Shown here: in pieces, positions 35,661 to 45,118 of the stretch | How the letters are laid out: the number at the start of each line of letters is the position of its first letter | Position numbering within the stretch: position 1 is the stretch's first letter | From: Prevotella sp902465605 | GTDB lineage: Bacteria; Bacteroidota; Bacteroidia; Bacteroidales; Bacteroidaceae | Assembly: GCA_902465605.1 (NCBI GenBank) | Contig: CABQNT010000006.1 | Span: 82,420-146,419, forward strand | DNA length: 64,000 bases | Reading direction: 5' to 3' | The notes under the pieces: model-generated | The model's input: only the letters and a program-made list of their open reading frames with translations | Database searches by the model: none | Told to the model about the DNA's origin: nothing | Position numbers and translations under genes: made by a program

Positions 35661-37436
35661 TTAGGACAGTTCGGATAATTCGAGCCATCTCATGCTTTTT
35701 TCATCCAGCTCTTCTTTTAAGGTGGGCAGCAGCATGCTCTTGGCCGTGAGGTCTTCAACGGTCAAATTTCCGCTGCATATCTCTTCTTCCAAGTCCTTAA
35801 TCTGTTGCTCCAGCTTTGTAATGTCCTCATCCAAAGCTTCAAACTCACGTTTTTCTTTATAAGAGAGCTTTTTCTTTTCGTTGTTTCTGTAATCCTTTGC
35901 GGCAGGTTTCTCCTTCTTTTCTTCTGGTTTCTGCTCAACGGATTTCAGGCTGTTCCACTCTCTGAATTGCGTGTAATTGCCGGGGAAGTCTTGAATTTCG
36001 CCCTCACCCTTGAACACTAAGATGTGGTCAACTACCTTGTCCATGAAATACCTGTCGTGACTGATGACGATTACGCACCCGGGAAAGTCTTGCAAATAGT
36101 CTTCCAGCACCTGCAATGTTTGAATGTCTAAATCGTTCGTAGGCTCATCAAGCACCAGGAAATTGGGGTTTTTCATCAACACAGTGCAAAGGTATAACTT
36201 GCGCAATTCGCCACCACTGAGTTTGTAAACAAAGTTGTGTTGCTGCTCGGGCGTGAACAAGAAGTGTTGCAGCAGCTGCGATGCCGTCATGCTTTTGCCG
36301 CCACCCAGATTGATGTTCTCGGCAACGTCACTGACCACATCAATCACTTTTTGCTGTTCGTCAAACTGTAATCCTTCTTGCGAGAAGTAGCCAAAGCGAA
36401 CGGTTTCACCGATGTCGAACTTCCCGCTGTCGGTTTCAACGAGCCCCATTAACAGCTTGATGAACGTTGACTTCCCAGTTCCGTTGTTGCCGATGATGCC
36501 TAATTTCTCAAATCTGGCAAAGTTGTAATAAAAGTCTTTCAGTATCACTTTGTCGCCCCAAGCCTTCGATACATATTGACACTCGAAAATCTTGGAACCG
36601 ATATACACGTTGCTCGATTTCAGTCTGATTTGTCTTTCCTCAACCTTTTGTTTGGCTACCTGTTGCAGTTCGTAGAAGGCCTCTTCACGATAGCGCGCCT
36701 TGTGTCCGCGAGCCTGTGGCATGCGCCGCATCCATTCCAGTTCGGTGCGATACAAGTTGTTGGCCCGCGCCACCTCCGCCCGCTTGTTTTCGATGCGTTC
36801 TTGGCGCTTTTCCAGATAATAACTGTAATTACCGCGGTATGCGTAGATGCTTCGGTCGTCTAATTCAAGAATCGAATTGCACACGCGGTCCAAGAAAAAG
36901 CGGTCGTGCGTCACCATCAGCAGCGTCTTGTTGCCCCGCGACAGGTAGCTTTCGAGCCACTCTACCATTTCCAAATCCAAGTGGTTGGTTGGCTCATCGA
37001 GGATGAACAGTTCGGGTTCTGTAATCAGGACGTTCGCCAAAGCCACCCGCTTTTGCTGTCCACCACTCAGTTGTCCTATGGGTTGGTCAAGATCATCAAT
37101 GTGCAACATCGTTAGTATTTGCTTGGCCTTTAACACTTTCTGCGGATCGCCTTGATGATTAAAGCAAGCGTCTAACACCGATTCGTTTTCATCAAACTGG
37201 GTCTTCTGTTCAAGATAGCCAATCTTGAGATCTTTCTTCATGATAATCTCGCCACCGTCCTTGCCTTCCTTACCGGTAAGAACCGACAGCAGGGTAGACT
37301 TGCCGGTGCCATTCTGGGCGATGAGACCGATGCGCTGACCTTCGGCAACGGAGAAGGAGATGTTGTTGAATAAAACAAGGTCGCCGAAAGATTTCGTTAG
37401 ATTCTGAACGTCTAAATAAGGTATTGGTCCAGCCAT
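35661..37436 (-). CDS. ABC-F ATPase, Uup-like
   Basis: 591 aa, soluble twin ATPase. Both domains are intact: AQNGTGKST and GNNGTGKST (Walker A), LSGGQQKRVALANVL and LSGGELRKLYLCTVL (signatures), LDEPTNHLDLE and LDEPTNDLDIQ. A charged linker (PEEKKEKPAAKDYRNNEKKK) precedes a C-terminal coiled coil (about 530-591), the DNA/RNA-binding tail typical of Uup. It acts on ribosomes or nucleic acid. It lies 2 nt after engB, so it is co-translated with it. Confidence 0.92.
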   Translation of the reverse strand: MAGPIPYLDVQNLTKSFGDLVLFNNISFSVAEGQRIGLIAQNGTGKSTLLSVLTGKEGKDGGEIIMKKDLKIGYLEQKTQFDENESVLDACFNHQGDPQKVLKAKQILTMLHIDDLDQPIGQLSGGQQKRVALANVLITEPELFILDEPTNHLDLEMVEWLESYLSRGNKTLLMVTHDRFFLDRVCNSILELDDRSIYAYRGNYSYYLEKRQERIENKRAEVARANNLYRTELEWMRRMPQARGHKARYREEAFYELQQVAKQKVEERQIRLKSSNVYIGSKIFECQYVSKAWGDKVILKDFYYNFARFEKLGIIGNNGTGKSTFIKLLMGLVETDSGKFDIGETVRFGYFSQEGLQFDEQQKVIDVVSDVAENINLGGGKSMTASQLLQHFLFTPEQQHNFVYKLSGGELRKLYLCTVLMKNPNFLVLDEPTNDLDIQTLQVLEDYLQDFPGCVIVISHDRYFMDKVVDHILVFKGEGEIQDFPGNYTQFREWNSLKSVEQKPEEKKEKPAAKDYRNNEKKKLSYKEKREFEALDEDITKLEQQIKDLEEEICSGNLTVEDLTAKSMLLPTLKEELDEKSMRWLELSELS

Positions 37437-37438
37437 GT

Positions 37439-38038
37439 TTACAGAAGTGATTGGTTTATTTCATCGATATAAGCCAACAACTCTTCGCGGCCTGTTCGTT
37501 TTTCCGAACTCGTAATAAAGTAAGGTGGCAGTTCTTCCCATGCATCTTTTAATTGTTCCATCCACTGGGCTGCATTGGCTTTCGCCTTCAGCGTGCCCAG
37601 TTTGTCAGCTTTGGTGAACACAATGGTGAAGGGAATCTCGTTTTCTCCTAACCAATCGATGAACGCACGGTCTATCTTTTGTTGCTCGTGACGCACGTCA
37701 ATCAGCACGAACAGGTTGACCAACTGCTCTCGTTGCAGAATGTAGGTGTTAATCATTTTCTCAATATCCGCCTGCACCTTCTTGGATCTCTTGGCAAATC
37801 CGTAGCCTGGTAGGTCAACCAAGTACCACTCATCGTTGATCAAGAAGTGATTGATGAGAAGGGTCTTGCCCGGTGTGGATGATGTTTTGGACAGTCCTTT
37901 GTGGTTGCAAAGCATGTTGATAAGACTGGATTTCCCTACATTCGAGCGTCCGATGAATGCATATTCTATCCGATTGTCTTTGGGACATTTGTCTAAGGTT
38001 GGCGATGATATGAGGAATTCGGCCTTCTTAATTTCCAT
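37439..38038 (-). CDS. engB: Ribosome-biogenesis GTPase EngB (YihA/YsxC)
   Basis: 199 aa from ATG 38038 (MEIKKAEFLISS). GTPase motifs: G1 GRSNVGKSS, G3 DLPGYGFAK, G4 TKADK, with the STPGKT switch. It assists assembly of the large ribosomal subunit. A minus-strand -7 box TATCTTTGC (38064-38056) lies 17 nt upstream. Confidence 0.96.
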   Translation of the reverse strand: MEIKKAEFLISSPTLDKCPKDNRIEYAFIGRSNVGKSSLINMLCNHKGLSKTSSTPGKTLLINHFLINDEWYLVDLPGYGFAKRSKKVQADIEKMINTYILQREQLVNLFVLIDVRHEQQKIDRAFIDWLGENEIPFTIVFTKADKLGTLKAKANAAQWMEQLKDAWEELPPYFITSSEKRTGREELLAYIDEINQSLL

Positions 38039-38055
38039 ATTCTTACGTTCTTTCT

Positions 38056-38064
38056 GCAAAGATA
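38056..38064 (-). promoter_or_regulatory. -7 box of the engB operon
   Basis: Minus-strand TATCTTTGC with a very short leader. Confidence 0.5.
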
Positions 38065-38156
38065 ATCATTATTAGGCAAATATGCGGCGACCATCAGATA
38101 ATTCTTCGGGGAGGCTCGTTCTGTCAAATATATTTGGCAGTTCAGCCAACAACCAC

Positions 38157-38231
38157 TATCTTTGCAAAAGATAGGCTTCGCCTCAACAAAGAAAACAAGC
38201 TTTCTTTGTCTTCGGCTTGCACTATCTTTGC
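38157..38231 (+). promoter_or_regulatory. Twin -7 boxes before the GHL10 gene
   Basis: TATCTTTGC occurs at 38157-38165 and 38223-38231. The first is part of CTATCTTTGCAAAAGATAG, an inverted repeat. The second is 15 nt from the ATG at 38247. The stretch CTTCGGCTTGCACTATC before it is common in Prevotella promoters, from memory. Confidence 0.5.
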
Positions 38232-38246
38232 AAAAAAAAAGTAGAT

Positions 38247-39758
38247 ATGAATAAATTTTTAACCAAGATAAGAGTGTTGCTCTTATTCGTGGTATGTAGT
38301 AACTTGTTGGCAAGTAAGGCCGATAATCTGAAAAAACGTGAGTTTCGAGGGGCTTGGATACAGTGTGTAAATGGCCAGTTCGAAGGAATGGGAACGGCCA
38401 ACATGCAACGTACGTTGAGTTATCAATTAGATGAATTGCAGAAGGATGGTGTCAATGCCATCATCTTCCAAGTCAGGGCCGAGTGCGATGCGCTCTATCA
38501 AAGTAGTTATGAACCATGGAGTCGTTTCTTGACAGGCGTGCAAGGACAAGCGCCATACCCTTTTTGGGATCCTCTGCAATGGATGATAGAGCAGTGTCAT
38601 CAGCGCGGGATGGAATTGCACGCATGGATTAATCCTTATCGTGCCAAAACCAAGAGTACTTCCGCTCTGGCCGGCAATCATATTGCCATCAAGCAACCTG
38701 GCAAGGTATTTTCGTATGCCGGACAGTTTATTCTCAACCCGGGCGACCCAGCCAACAGGGAATATATTTATAAGGTGGTAGACGACATTGTGCGCCGCTA
38801 TGATGTAGATGGTTTGCATATCGACGATTATTTCTATCCTTATCCAGCTCCTGGTGAAGTCATTCCCGACGGTCGCGAATTCCAACTCTATAATAATGGA
38901 TTGAAGAACGTCAATGACTGGCGTCGCTATAACGTCAACTTGTTCATCAAAGAGTTGGGAGAAAAGATACACCAGCGTAAGCCTTGGGTGAAATTTGGCG
39001 TTTCGCCCTTTGGTATTTACCGCAACAAGAAGAATGATCCAACACTTGGCAGCAACACCCGAGGGCTACAGAATTATGATGATCTTTATGCCGATGTCTT
39101 GTTGTGGGTGAACAAGGGTTGGGTAGATTATTGCGTTCCGCAGTTATATTGGCAAATCGGTCACCCAACGGCCGATTATGACACGCTCATCAGGTGGTGG
39201 AACCGTTATGCCGGTAACCGACCTTTATATATTGGCGAGAGTGTGGATCGTACAGCGAAGTATGCCGACCTACAAAACCCCAACAGCAATCAACTACCGG
39301 CAAAATTCCGCCTGCACGATCAGATGTCGAATGTGAAGGGAACTGTTTTGTGGTATGCCAAGGCTGTGGTGGATAATGTAGGTAACTACGGAACGGCTCT
39401 TCGCAACTATTATTGGAAGTACCCAGCCTTGCAACCCGAGATGCCGTTTATTGATGGCAAGCGCCCAAAGAAACCTCGAAAGGTAAAGCCCGTATGGACA
39501 AGCGACGGCTATATCCTGTTTTGGACACAACCTCGTGGTAAAGATTGGGATGACGTAGCAACAAAGTATGTGGTTTACCGTTTCAACAAGGGAGAGCGTG
39601 TCAACTTGGACAATCCTTCCAAGATTGTCGCCATCACTTCGGAAACGATGTATAAACTGCCTTATGTCGATGGCAAAACCAAATATCGATACGTGGTTAC
39701 TGCGCTTGACAGAATGAATAACGAGAGCAAAGCTAAGAAAAAGAGCATTAAGCTGTAA
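38247..39758 (+). CDS. Secreted GHL10-type glycoside hydrolase (DUF187)
   Basis: 503 aa from ATG 38247. Signal peptide, then a TIM-barrel hydrolase-like domain beginning REFRGAWIQCVNG, with QVRAECDALYQSSYEPWS, ELHAWINPYRAK, DGLHIDDYFYPYPAPG and FGVSPFGIYRNKKNDP. The acidic residues in HIDDYF are the likely catalytic site. A FN3-like C-terminal domain (about 410-503) follows. Members act on peptidoglycan-related or other polysaccharides; the substrate is uncertain. It is monocistronic. Confidence 0.88.
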   Translation: MNKFLTKIRVLLLFVVCSNLLASKADNLKKREFRGAWIQCVNGQFEGMGTANMQRTLSYQLDELQKDGVNAIIFQVRAECDALYQSSYEPWSRFLTGVQGQAPYPFWDPLQWMIEQCHQRGMELHAWINPYRAKTKSTSALAGNHIAIKQPGKVFSYAGQFILNPGDPANREYIYKVVDDIVRRYDVDGLHIDDYFYPYPAPGEVIPDGREFQLYNNGLKNVNDWRRYNVNLFIKELGEKIHQRKPWVKFGVSPFGIYRNKKNDPTLGSNTRGLQNYDDLYADVLLWVNKGWVDYCVPQLYWQIGHPTADYDTLIRWWNRYAGNRPLYIGESVDRTAKYADLQNPNSNQLPAKFRLHDQMSNVKGTVLWYAKAVVDNVGNYGTALRNYYWKYPALQPEMPFIDGKRPKKPRKVKPVWTSDGYILFWTQPRGKDWDDVATKYVVYRFNKGERVNLDNPSKIVAITSETMYKLPYVDGKTKYRYVVTALDRMNNESKAKKKSIKL

Positions 39759-39810
39759 TGCACTTTCCGCATTAGAGCTTCTAAAAAAGAATGGTGAAAT
39801 GAAAATGGAA

Positions 39811-39828
39811 GGGGCGTGATTCATCATG
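39811..39828. repeat. REP-like palindrome, variant
   Basis: GGGGCGTGATTCATCATG, two bases off the copy at 5495. Confidence 0.6.
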
Positions 39829-39894
39829 CTCCGCCTGAAAGGCATTCGTCAAAGGGTGTCGAAAGAAAGTGGCAGCCAGGCAACTGGAAAAAAT

Positions 39895-39941
39895 AAAAAA
39901 GGTTCAAGAAAAACAGAAATTTGTTTTCTTGAACCTTTTTT
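39895..39941. terminator. Bidirectional terminator between GHL10 and tRNA-Val
   Basis: A long stem: AAAAAAGGTTCAAGAAAA pairs with TTTTCTTGAACCTTTTTT around a 9-11-nt loop. The A and T flanks let it work on both strands. Confidence 0.85.
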
Positions 39942-39948
39942 GAGAGGG

Positions 39949-40023
39949 TAGGGATAATCGGGCTCGAACCGATGACCTCTGCAATGTGACTGCAGCGCTC
40001 TAAACCATCTGGGCTATACCCCT
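39949..40023 (-). tRNA. tRNA-Val (anticodon CAC)
   Basis: 75 nt. Acceptor AGGGGTA/TATCCCT with one G-T pair, D arm GCCC/GAGC with one mismatch, anticodon arm CTGCA-GTCACAT-TGCAG with U33 and anticodon CAC, variable loop AGGTC, T arm ATCGG-TTCGAGC-CCGAT. The discriminator is A. CCA is not fully encoded (the genome reads ACCC). A terminator follows directly. Confidence 0.87.
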
Positions 40024-40141
40024 GTTTGCCGCCTCGTTGATAACGACGACACTGCAAAAGTATACTTTTTTTGTATACTAACAAAAGGTTATTCGCTTTT
40101 TTTATAAAAATCTGTTTCTGTCATGATATTTCCCTTTAGTT

Positions 40142-40174
40142 TTTGACAGATTCATAGGATATTTTTACCTTTGC
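40142..40174 (+). promoter_or_regulatory. Promoter of the SusC/SusD operon
   Basis: TTTG (40142-40145), 20 nt, TACCTTTGC (40166-40174): a full consensus Bacteroidetes promoter. Start of transcription is expected near 40181. Confidence 0.8.
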
Positions 40175-40190
40175 AGCCGTTAGTTTTTAA

Positions 40191-40206
40191 TGTAAAAGAT
40201 TTTACA
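40191..40206. promoter_or_regulatory. Possible operator TGTAAAA-GA-TTTTACA
   Basis: A 7-bp perfect inverted repeat just after the expected transcription start and 4 nt before the susC-type ATG. Confidence 0.4.
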
Positions 40207-40210
40207 CATA

Positions 40211-43039
40211 ATGATTCATTTAAAAAGAGAAGCCAATTTGTTGACGATAACATCATTGGTTGCTTTTCAATCATTGGCCCACATGCCCGCATTTGCAAAT
40301 CCTGGCACAAGGGCGATGATGGTGACGGATGACGATCATGCCAATGTGCATGTAGAGATGGTAGACACGATGAGGTTCAATTCGCCCATCAGTCTTGACG
40401 AAGTAGTGGTGACGGGGCAGGGCGGAGCGATTGAACGTCGAAGATTATCTTCGAACGTCACCAAGATTTCAGGTAAAGACTTGCAGAAGTTGACCGTGGG
40501 GCGCATGGACGAAATGCTGCGCAACGCCATCCCCGGGGTTCAGTTTTCACTCTCAGGTGCACAACCCGGCAGCACCTCTGTCATCAAAGCCCGAGGATTG
40601 TCCTCGGCGTTTTCTAATTCTACCCCCATCATCTACATCGATGGCGTTCGCACCGACAACCTCAACACCGGTGCCATTCTCAATTATTCCAAGAAAGGTT
40701 ATGGCGCCCAGCCTTACACCATTGGCGACATGCCCATGGGTGAGATGGCGGCATCGAGCGCGCTGAGCGATATTTCCATGGAGAACATCGACCATATAGA
40801 ATATGTGAGCGGTGGTGCGGCCACCACGCTCTATGGTTCTGATGCGGCCAATGGGGTGATACAAATCTTCACGAAGAAGGGAAGCTCGGATGGTTTTCAC
40901 GCTTCCGCGTCCGTAGACATGGGATGGGACAGGGCCACCACGCAGTTTTATCACTTCCGTCGCACGGCCGATTTGCTCAACCAGACGGGTTTCGAACAGC
41001 GTTACCGGCTGTCGCTTGCCGGCGGAAACTGCAAGTATGGGTATAGCCTGGGTGCCAACATGATGGAAAACACGGGTGTGGTGATACATAACAACAATGC
41101 CCACAAACGTTATGACCTGCGTTTTGGTTCGCGCGCTCAGCTCACCACCCAACTGGAGTATCAGAACTCATTTGGCTTTGTGGCCGATGATTATAACCGC
41201 AGCCGCAATGGCAATCAGGGTTTCTATACGGGACTATGGTTCACGGAGGGCAGTGCTTCCAGCCGCTTCAAGTTTACCGATGCCAATGGCCATGAACAGA
41301 GATATCCGGCCGACATCGATGCTGCCGATGGTGAAACGTTTGAGAAGATGCGTGCCTTTGTGGACAAAGCCGAGGCTTTGCAGCACTATCGCGAGTCGAC
41401 CAAACATTTCCAAACATCGCACACCTTGCTTTACAAGCCATTGCCCCAACTCACCGTTAAAGGCGTTTTTGGAATTGACTATCGAGCTAACAACAACAAG
41501 GAAATCGTGACCAACGAGTATCTCATTCATATTGGTGAGAAGCATGTGGGTACGACGGATGCCGGGCGCGTCAACAATTTCGACCGCAATTACTTCGGAC
41601 TCACCGCCGACATCAACGCACAGTACAAGTTTTACCATGCCAACCGGTTGAGCAACGTGCTTACAGCCGGTTTCCAATATTTCAACACGCATGACCGTCA
41701 GGCCATCTATCGCGGTACCAACGTGCGCGATGGGGCCAAGGTGATGAGCGGTGCCGGTTCCGTTCAGGCCGACGAGTGGCTCAACTTCCTGCACAGCTAC
41801 GGCTTTTACGCGCAGGACAACATTGGGCTGTTCAATAAATATTACGTTGATTTAGGTGCGCGTATTGACTACAACACCGCATTTGGTGACAATGTGAAGT
41901 GGCAGTTTTATCCCAAGCTCGGCCTGTCTTACGTGATGAGTGACGAGCCTTTCCTCGCCTCATTGGTCAGCAGTGGCATGCTGTCCATGCTGCGCGTGTT
42001 CTGCAACTACGGTGTCGCGGGCAGCTATCCGCCACCATTCGCCTATCAGCGCACCATCTCCGTGACGGGCTATCAAGGCAAGCAGGCTGGCACGTTCGGG
42101 CAGTTTGGCAATCCCGACTTGGGACCCGAGAAGAAACATTCGTTCGAGGTGGGTTTCGAATCATCTTTCCTCCATGATGTCGCCACGCTCTCATTCACCT
42201 ACTATCACTCCGTTACCAAGGGTGCGTTGTTCACGGTTCCCACCTTACCATCAGCCGGACGCGCGGCCAGTTACTTGGCCAACATTGGCGAAATCAGTAA
42301 CCTGGGCGTTGAGATGGCGCTTGCTCTCAACATCGTGCGTACCAAAGATTGGCAGGCCACCCTGCGCACGGCAGTCAATACCAACCGCAACCGCGTATTA
42401 AGCGCAGGTGGAACGGTGCCGTTCAGCATTGGCGGGTTCGGTCCCGAAACCATTCAGACGGCAGTGGAGGAGGGTAAGCCCGTGGGCTTCTTGCGTGGCA
42501 ACAAGGCCGTTCTCAATGCCGATGGCACCCTCAAGGAGGTGCTGCGCATGCAAGATTTGGGTTCTACTATCCCAACATGCTATGGCAACGTGTCGTTGGA
42601 TGTTCACTATAAAAACTGTAGTCTGTGGATGAGCGGTGACTATCAGACAGGTAGTTATGTTCACTCGTTCGATCGTCAGTTCCGTTTTCAAAAGGGATTG
42701 AAAGAAGATGTGGTGCCCCAGTCGGCACTCATGGGCAGGAAGCAGAAGGACGCATGGCTCGACTTTACCAACTATTTCGTGGAGAAGGCCGACTTCTTCA
42801 AGGTGCGAAACGTTGGCTTGAGCTATCTTTATCACCTCAAAGGATCAAAGCCAGTGGTCAAGAGCGTGCTGTTCAGCATGAGCGTCAACAATCCGTTGAA
42901 CTTCACTGCGGCATCCGTAGACCCCGAAGCGGTCATCTCGGGTGCGCACTCGCAAGGGGCCGTGGCATCGGGAGGACTGAATTATGCCACCTATTCGTTA
43001 CCCAGACAATATGTTTTTTCACTGAAATTCAATTTGTAA
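40211..43039 (+). CDS. SusC/RagA-type TonB-dependent transporter
   Basis: 942 aa. Signal-like N-terminus, then TonB-box-like SLDEVVVTGQGG and a plug domain (DEMLRNAIPGVQFS, VIKARGLSS, PIIYIDGVRT, HIEYVSGGAATTLYGSDAANGVIQIFTKKG). A 22-strand-type barrel follows, ending YVFSLKFNL. The usual N-terminal CarboxypepD_reg-like domain of SusC proteins is missing. It forms an outer-membrane uptake pore with the SusD-like lipoprotein 4 nt downstream. No glycosidases flank the pair, so the ligand may be a peptide, a glycan degraded elsewhere, or a cofactor. Confidence 0.92.
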   Translation: MIHLKREANLLTITSLVAFQSLAHMPAFANPGTRAMMVTDDDHANVHVEMVDTMRFNSPISLDEVVVTGQGGAIERRRLSSNVTKISGKDLQKLTVGRMDEMLRNAIPGVQFSLSGAQPGSTSVIKARGLSSAFSNSTPIIYIDGVRTDNLNTGAILNYSKKGYGAQPYTIGDMPMGEMAASSALSDISMENIDHIEYVSGGAATTLYGSDAANGVIQIFTKKGSSDGFHASASVDMGWDRATTQFYHFRRTADLLNQTGFEQRYRLSLAGGNCKYGYSLGANMMENTGVVIHNNNAHKRYDLRFGSRAQLTTQLEYQNSFGFVADDYNRSRNGNQGFYTGLWFTEGSASSRFKFTDANGHEQRYPADIDAADGETFEKMRAFVDKAEALQHYRESTKHFQTSHTLLYKPLPQLTVKGVFGIDYRANNNKEIVTNEYLIHIGEKHVGTTDAGRVNNFDRNYFGLTADINAQYKFYHANRLSNVLTAGFQYFNTHDRQAIYRGTNVRDGAKVMSGAGSVQADEWLNFLHSYGFYAQDNIGLFNKYYVDLGARIDYNTAFGDNVKWQFYPKLGLSYVMSDEPFLASLVSSGMLSMLRVFCNYGVAGSYPPPFAYQRTISVTGYQGKQAGTFGQFGNPDLGPEKKHSFEVGFESSFLHDVATLSFTYYHSVTKGALFTVPTLPSAGRAASYLANIGEISNLGVEMALALNIVRTKDWQATLRTAVNTNRNRVLSAGGTVPFSIGGFGPETIQTAVEEGKPVGFLRGNKAVLNADGTLKEVLRMQDLGSTIPTCYGNVSLDVHYKNCSLWMSGDYQTGSYVHSFDRQFRFQKGLKEDVVPQSALMGRKQKDAWLDFTNYFVEKADFFKVRNVGLSYLYHLKGSKPVVKSVLFSMSVNNPLNFTAASVDPEAVISGAHSQGAVASGGLNYATYSLPRQYVFSLKFNL

Positions 43040-43043
43040 AATC

Positions 43044-44471
43044 ATGCAATCAAACTTATCATATACCCTCATCATCGGGGGAACGTTGCTGTTGGCCTCG
43101 TGTAACTTGGTGGCTCCTGGCGACATCGAGAATCCTAACGTCACAGAAGATGGTTATCTCCAGGGCGGCAACGCCATGGACACCTGGGTGAACGGAGCCG
43201 AGAAGACATTGGCCCTCACGGTTGGTGACTTCTGCTTGCAGACCGAAATCATCTCTGACAACTATTTCAATAACTACACGCGCGAGAGCAAACTCTTTGA
43301 CGAGCCGAGAATATTGTACAACGATCCTGATGTGAATGGCTTGGAGCGAGCCGTGCAGCAGTTGCGCGCCACGGCCGATTTCGCCTTTGACAAGGTGAGC
43401 AAGTATGACAAGAACGTCACGAAGGCGCAGCTGTTCAAACTTCATACCATCAAGGCTTATGGCTTTTTGCTCGGCGGCGAGAACTTCATGGCCCTGCCGG
43501 TGAGCGAGCGAGGTGCGGTGAAAACCTGGCAAGAGCTGTTGCAACTGGCGCTGCAATCGCTGGGAGAAAGTGAGAAATATGCTGAAAACGACACGCTTCG
43601 GTCGTTAGTTCATACGCTCAAAGCGCGCGCCTATTACCGCCTGGGCAAGGTAGACGAGGCGTTGGAGGAGAGCGGCAAGGCGTTGAAGCTGTGCGACAAT
43701 CTGCTGTGGCAGGTGCAGTTTGATGGCTCAAACAGTGTGTTTAATGCGATGCAGGATGACATCTGGAAAGCCCTGTATCAGCCATTGCCGCGTCTTAACT
43801 TTCTCAATCCCAAATATGTGCAGCTCACGTCCACCTATGAGAGTCCCATCAGCATTGCCAAGGCAGAGGAGAACTACCTCATCATGGCCGAAGCCTTGCT
43901 GGCCAAAAAGGAGACGGACAAGTGCAAGGCGCAACTCAAGCAACTGCTTGGTTTGGTCAAGTCGCGTCCCGTGCGGCACGATGTGAAAGATTGGGCCAAG
44001 ACACGAGCCGTGGGAGGCATCAAGGAATATCCTGATGGAGCCGCCTACACTGTAGCCGCATCGCCGGGTGAACCTTATCGCGAGGGGTTGGTGTTGAGCC
44101 GGAAGAAGCCGCAAGTGGTGAGCGTGCCCACGGTTTCAGGTACGTCGGTGACGGCAGAGATAATCGACCAGTGTCAAAGTCACGACGCGCTGCTCGAGCT
44201 GATTTACCTGATGCGCCAAGAGATTTTCATTGCAGAGGGACGGCGCATGAACGATTTGGGCATCCGCTTACCCATCAGCGAAGTGGAGGCCAAAGCCAAT
44301 CCCGCGGCCGCTCCTTACATCAAAGCACATGTCCCAGCCTTCATACCGCTTGGACAGGGCATGGATGCTTTTGAGCTTGATAAGAAAAACTTGCGGGTTA
44401 CCATCCAATATAACATGAATCATCTCATCGTCGGTAACAAGACCACAGCTGATGTCGTGCCATTCGAATAG
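43044..44471 (+). CDS. SusD/RagB-type surface lipoprotein
   Basis: 475 aa. Lipobox LLLASC. N-terminal helices (DVNGLERAVQQLRATADFAFDKV), TPR-like KARAYYRLGKVDEALEESGKAL, the SusD-family segments KAEENYLIMAEALLAKKETD and LIYLMRQEIFIAEGRRMNDLGIRLP. It caps the SusC-type pore and binds the ligand at the cell surface. Translation is coupled to the transporter by the 4-nt gap. Confidence 0.92.
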   Translation: MQSNLSYTLIIGGTLLLASCNLVAPGDIENPNVTEDGYLQGGNAMDTWVNGAEKTLALTVGDFCLQTEIISDNYFNNYTRESKLFDEPRILYNDPDVNGLERAVQQLRATADFAFDKVSKYDKNVTKAQLFKLHTIKAYGFLLGGENFMALPVSERGAVKTWQELLQLALQSLGESEKYAENDTLRSLVHTLKARAYYRLGKVDEALEESGKALKLCDNLLWQVQFDGSNSVFNAMQDDIWKALYQPLPRLNFLNPKYVQLTSTYESPISIAKAEENYLIMAEALLAKKETDKCKAQLKQLLGLVKSRPVRHDVKDWAKTRAVGGIKEYPDGAAYTVAASPGEPYREGLVLSRKKPQVVSVPTVSGTSVTAEIIDQCQSHDALLELIYLMRQEIFIAEGRRMNDLGIRLPISEVEAKANPAAAPYIKAHVPAFIPLGQGMDAFELDKKNLRVTIQYNMNHLIVGNKTTADVVPFE

Positions 44472-44487
44472 CGGCGTTTATGCGTAA

Positions 44488-44562
44488 GGGGCGTGATTCA
44501 TCACGTCCTGCACACACGTTTAATATTTTTCATTCACAGCGGAACGTGATAAATCACGCCCC
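44488..44562. repeat. Inverted pair of REP-like palindromes between convergent genes
   Basis: GGGGCGTGATTCATCACG (44488-44505) and its complement-oriented partner CGTGATAAATCACGCCCC (44545-44562) would fold into one hairpin that could end transcription of both susD and folA. Confidence 0.7.
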
Positions 44563-45044
44563 TACTTTTTCACATAGTTAACGAAGGCGTAGCGATGGGC
44601 GTGGCGCTCGTCGGTGTCATGTTCCTCGCGTGATATCTCGTGCCAGTCGTCATAAGGAGGAAAGAACACGTCTGCCTGTTCAGGCACGTCGTCAACCTCG
44701 GTGAGGCACAGACGGTCAGCCCGCTCGATGGCTTGTTGGTAGACATGGGCACCTCCGATGATGTAGATGTCCTCGTCGGCAGCGCAGTGAGCCAGTGCTT
44801 CATCGAGCGATGCGAAGCTATCGCAACCCTCAAAATGGGTTTGCGTGCGACTCAGTACGATGTTGCGCCGGTTGGGCAATGCGCCTTTGGGCAGCGACTC
44901 GAAGGTGCGCCGCCCCATGATGACGGTGTGTCCGGTGGTGAGTGCCTTGAACCGTTTCAGATCGTTGGGCAACCAATATAACAATTTGTTCTGATAGCCG
45001 ATGGCACGGTTGCGTGCCACGGCAGCGATGATGGTAATGGTCAT
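44562..45044 (-). CDS. folA: Dihydrofolate reductase
   Basis: 160 aa, normal size. It reduces dihydrofolate with NADPH. Motifs: ITIIAAVARNRAIGYQNKLL, WLPNDLKRFKALTTG (active-site acidic residue is Asp in PND), VIMGRRTFESLP and the IYIIGGAHVYQQAI NADPH-binding turn. It lies downstream of thyA, which produces the dihydrofolate it recycles; a 264-bp repeat-filled gap separates them. Confidence 0.96.
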   Translation of the reverse strand: MTITIIAAVARNRAIGYQNKLLYWLPNDLKRFKALTTGHTVIMGRRTFESLPKGALPNRRNIVLSRTQTHFEGCDSFASLDEALAHCAADEDIYIIGGAHVYQQAIERADRLCLTEVDDVPEQADVFFPPYDDWHEISREEHDTDERHAHRYAFVNYVKK

Positions 45045-45118
45045 GATATTTACTTTAAAAATAGGGCCTCTCCCCCTTGCCCCTCCCCAAAAGGAGGGGA
45101 GTGGTTAGCCAGTTACTT

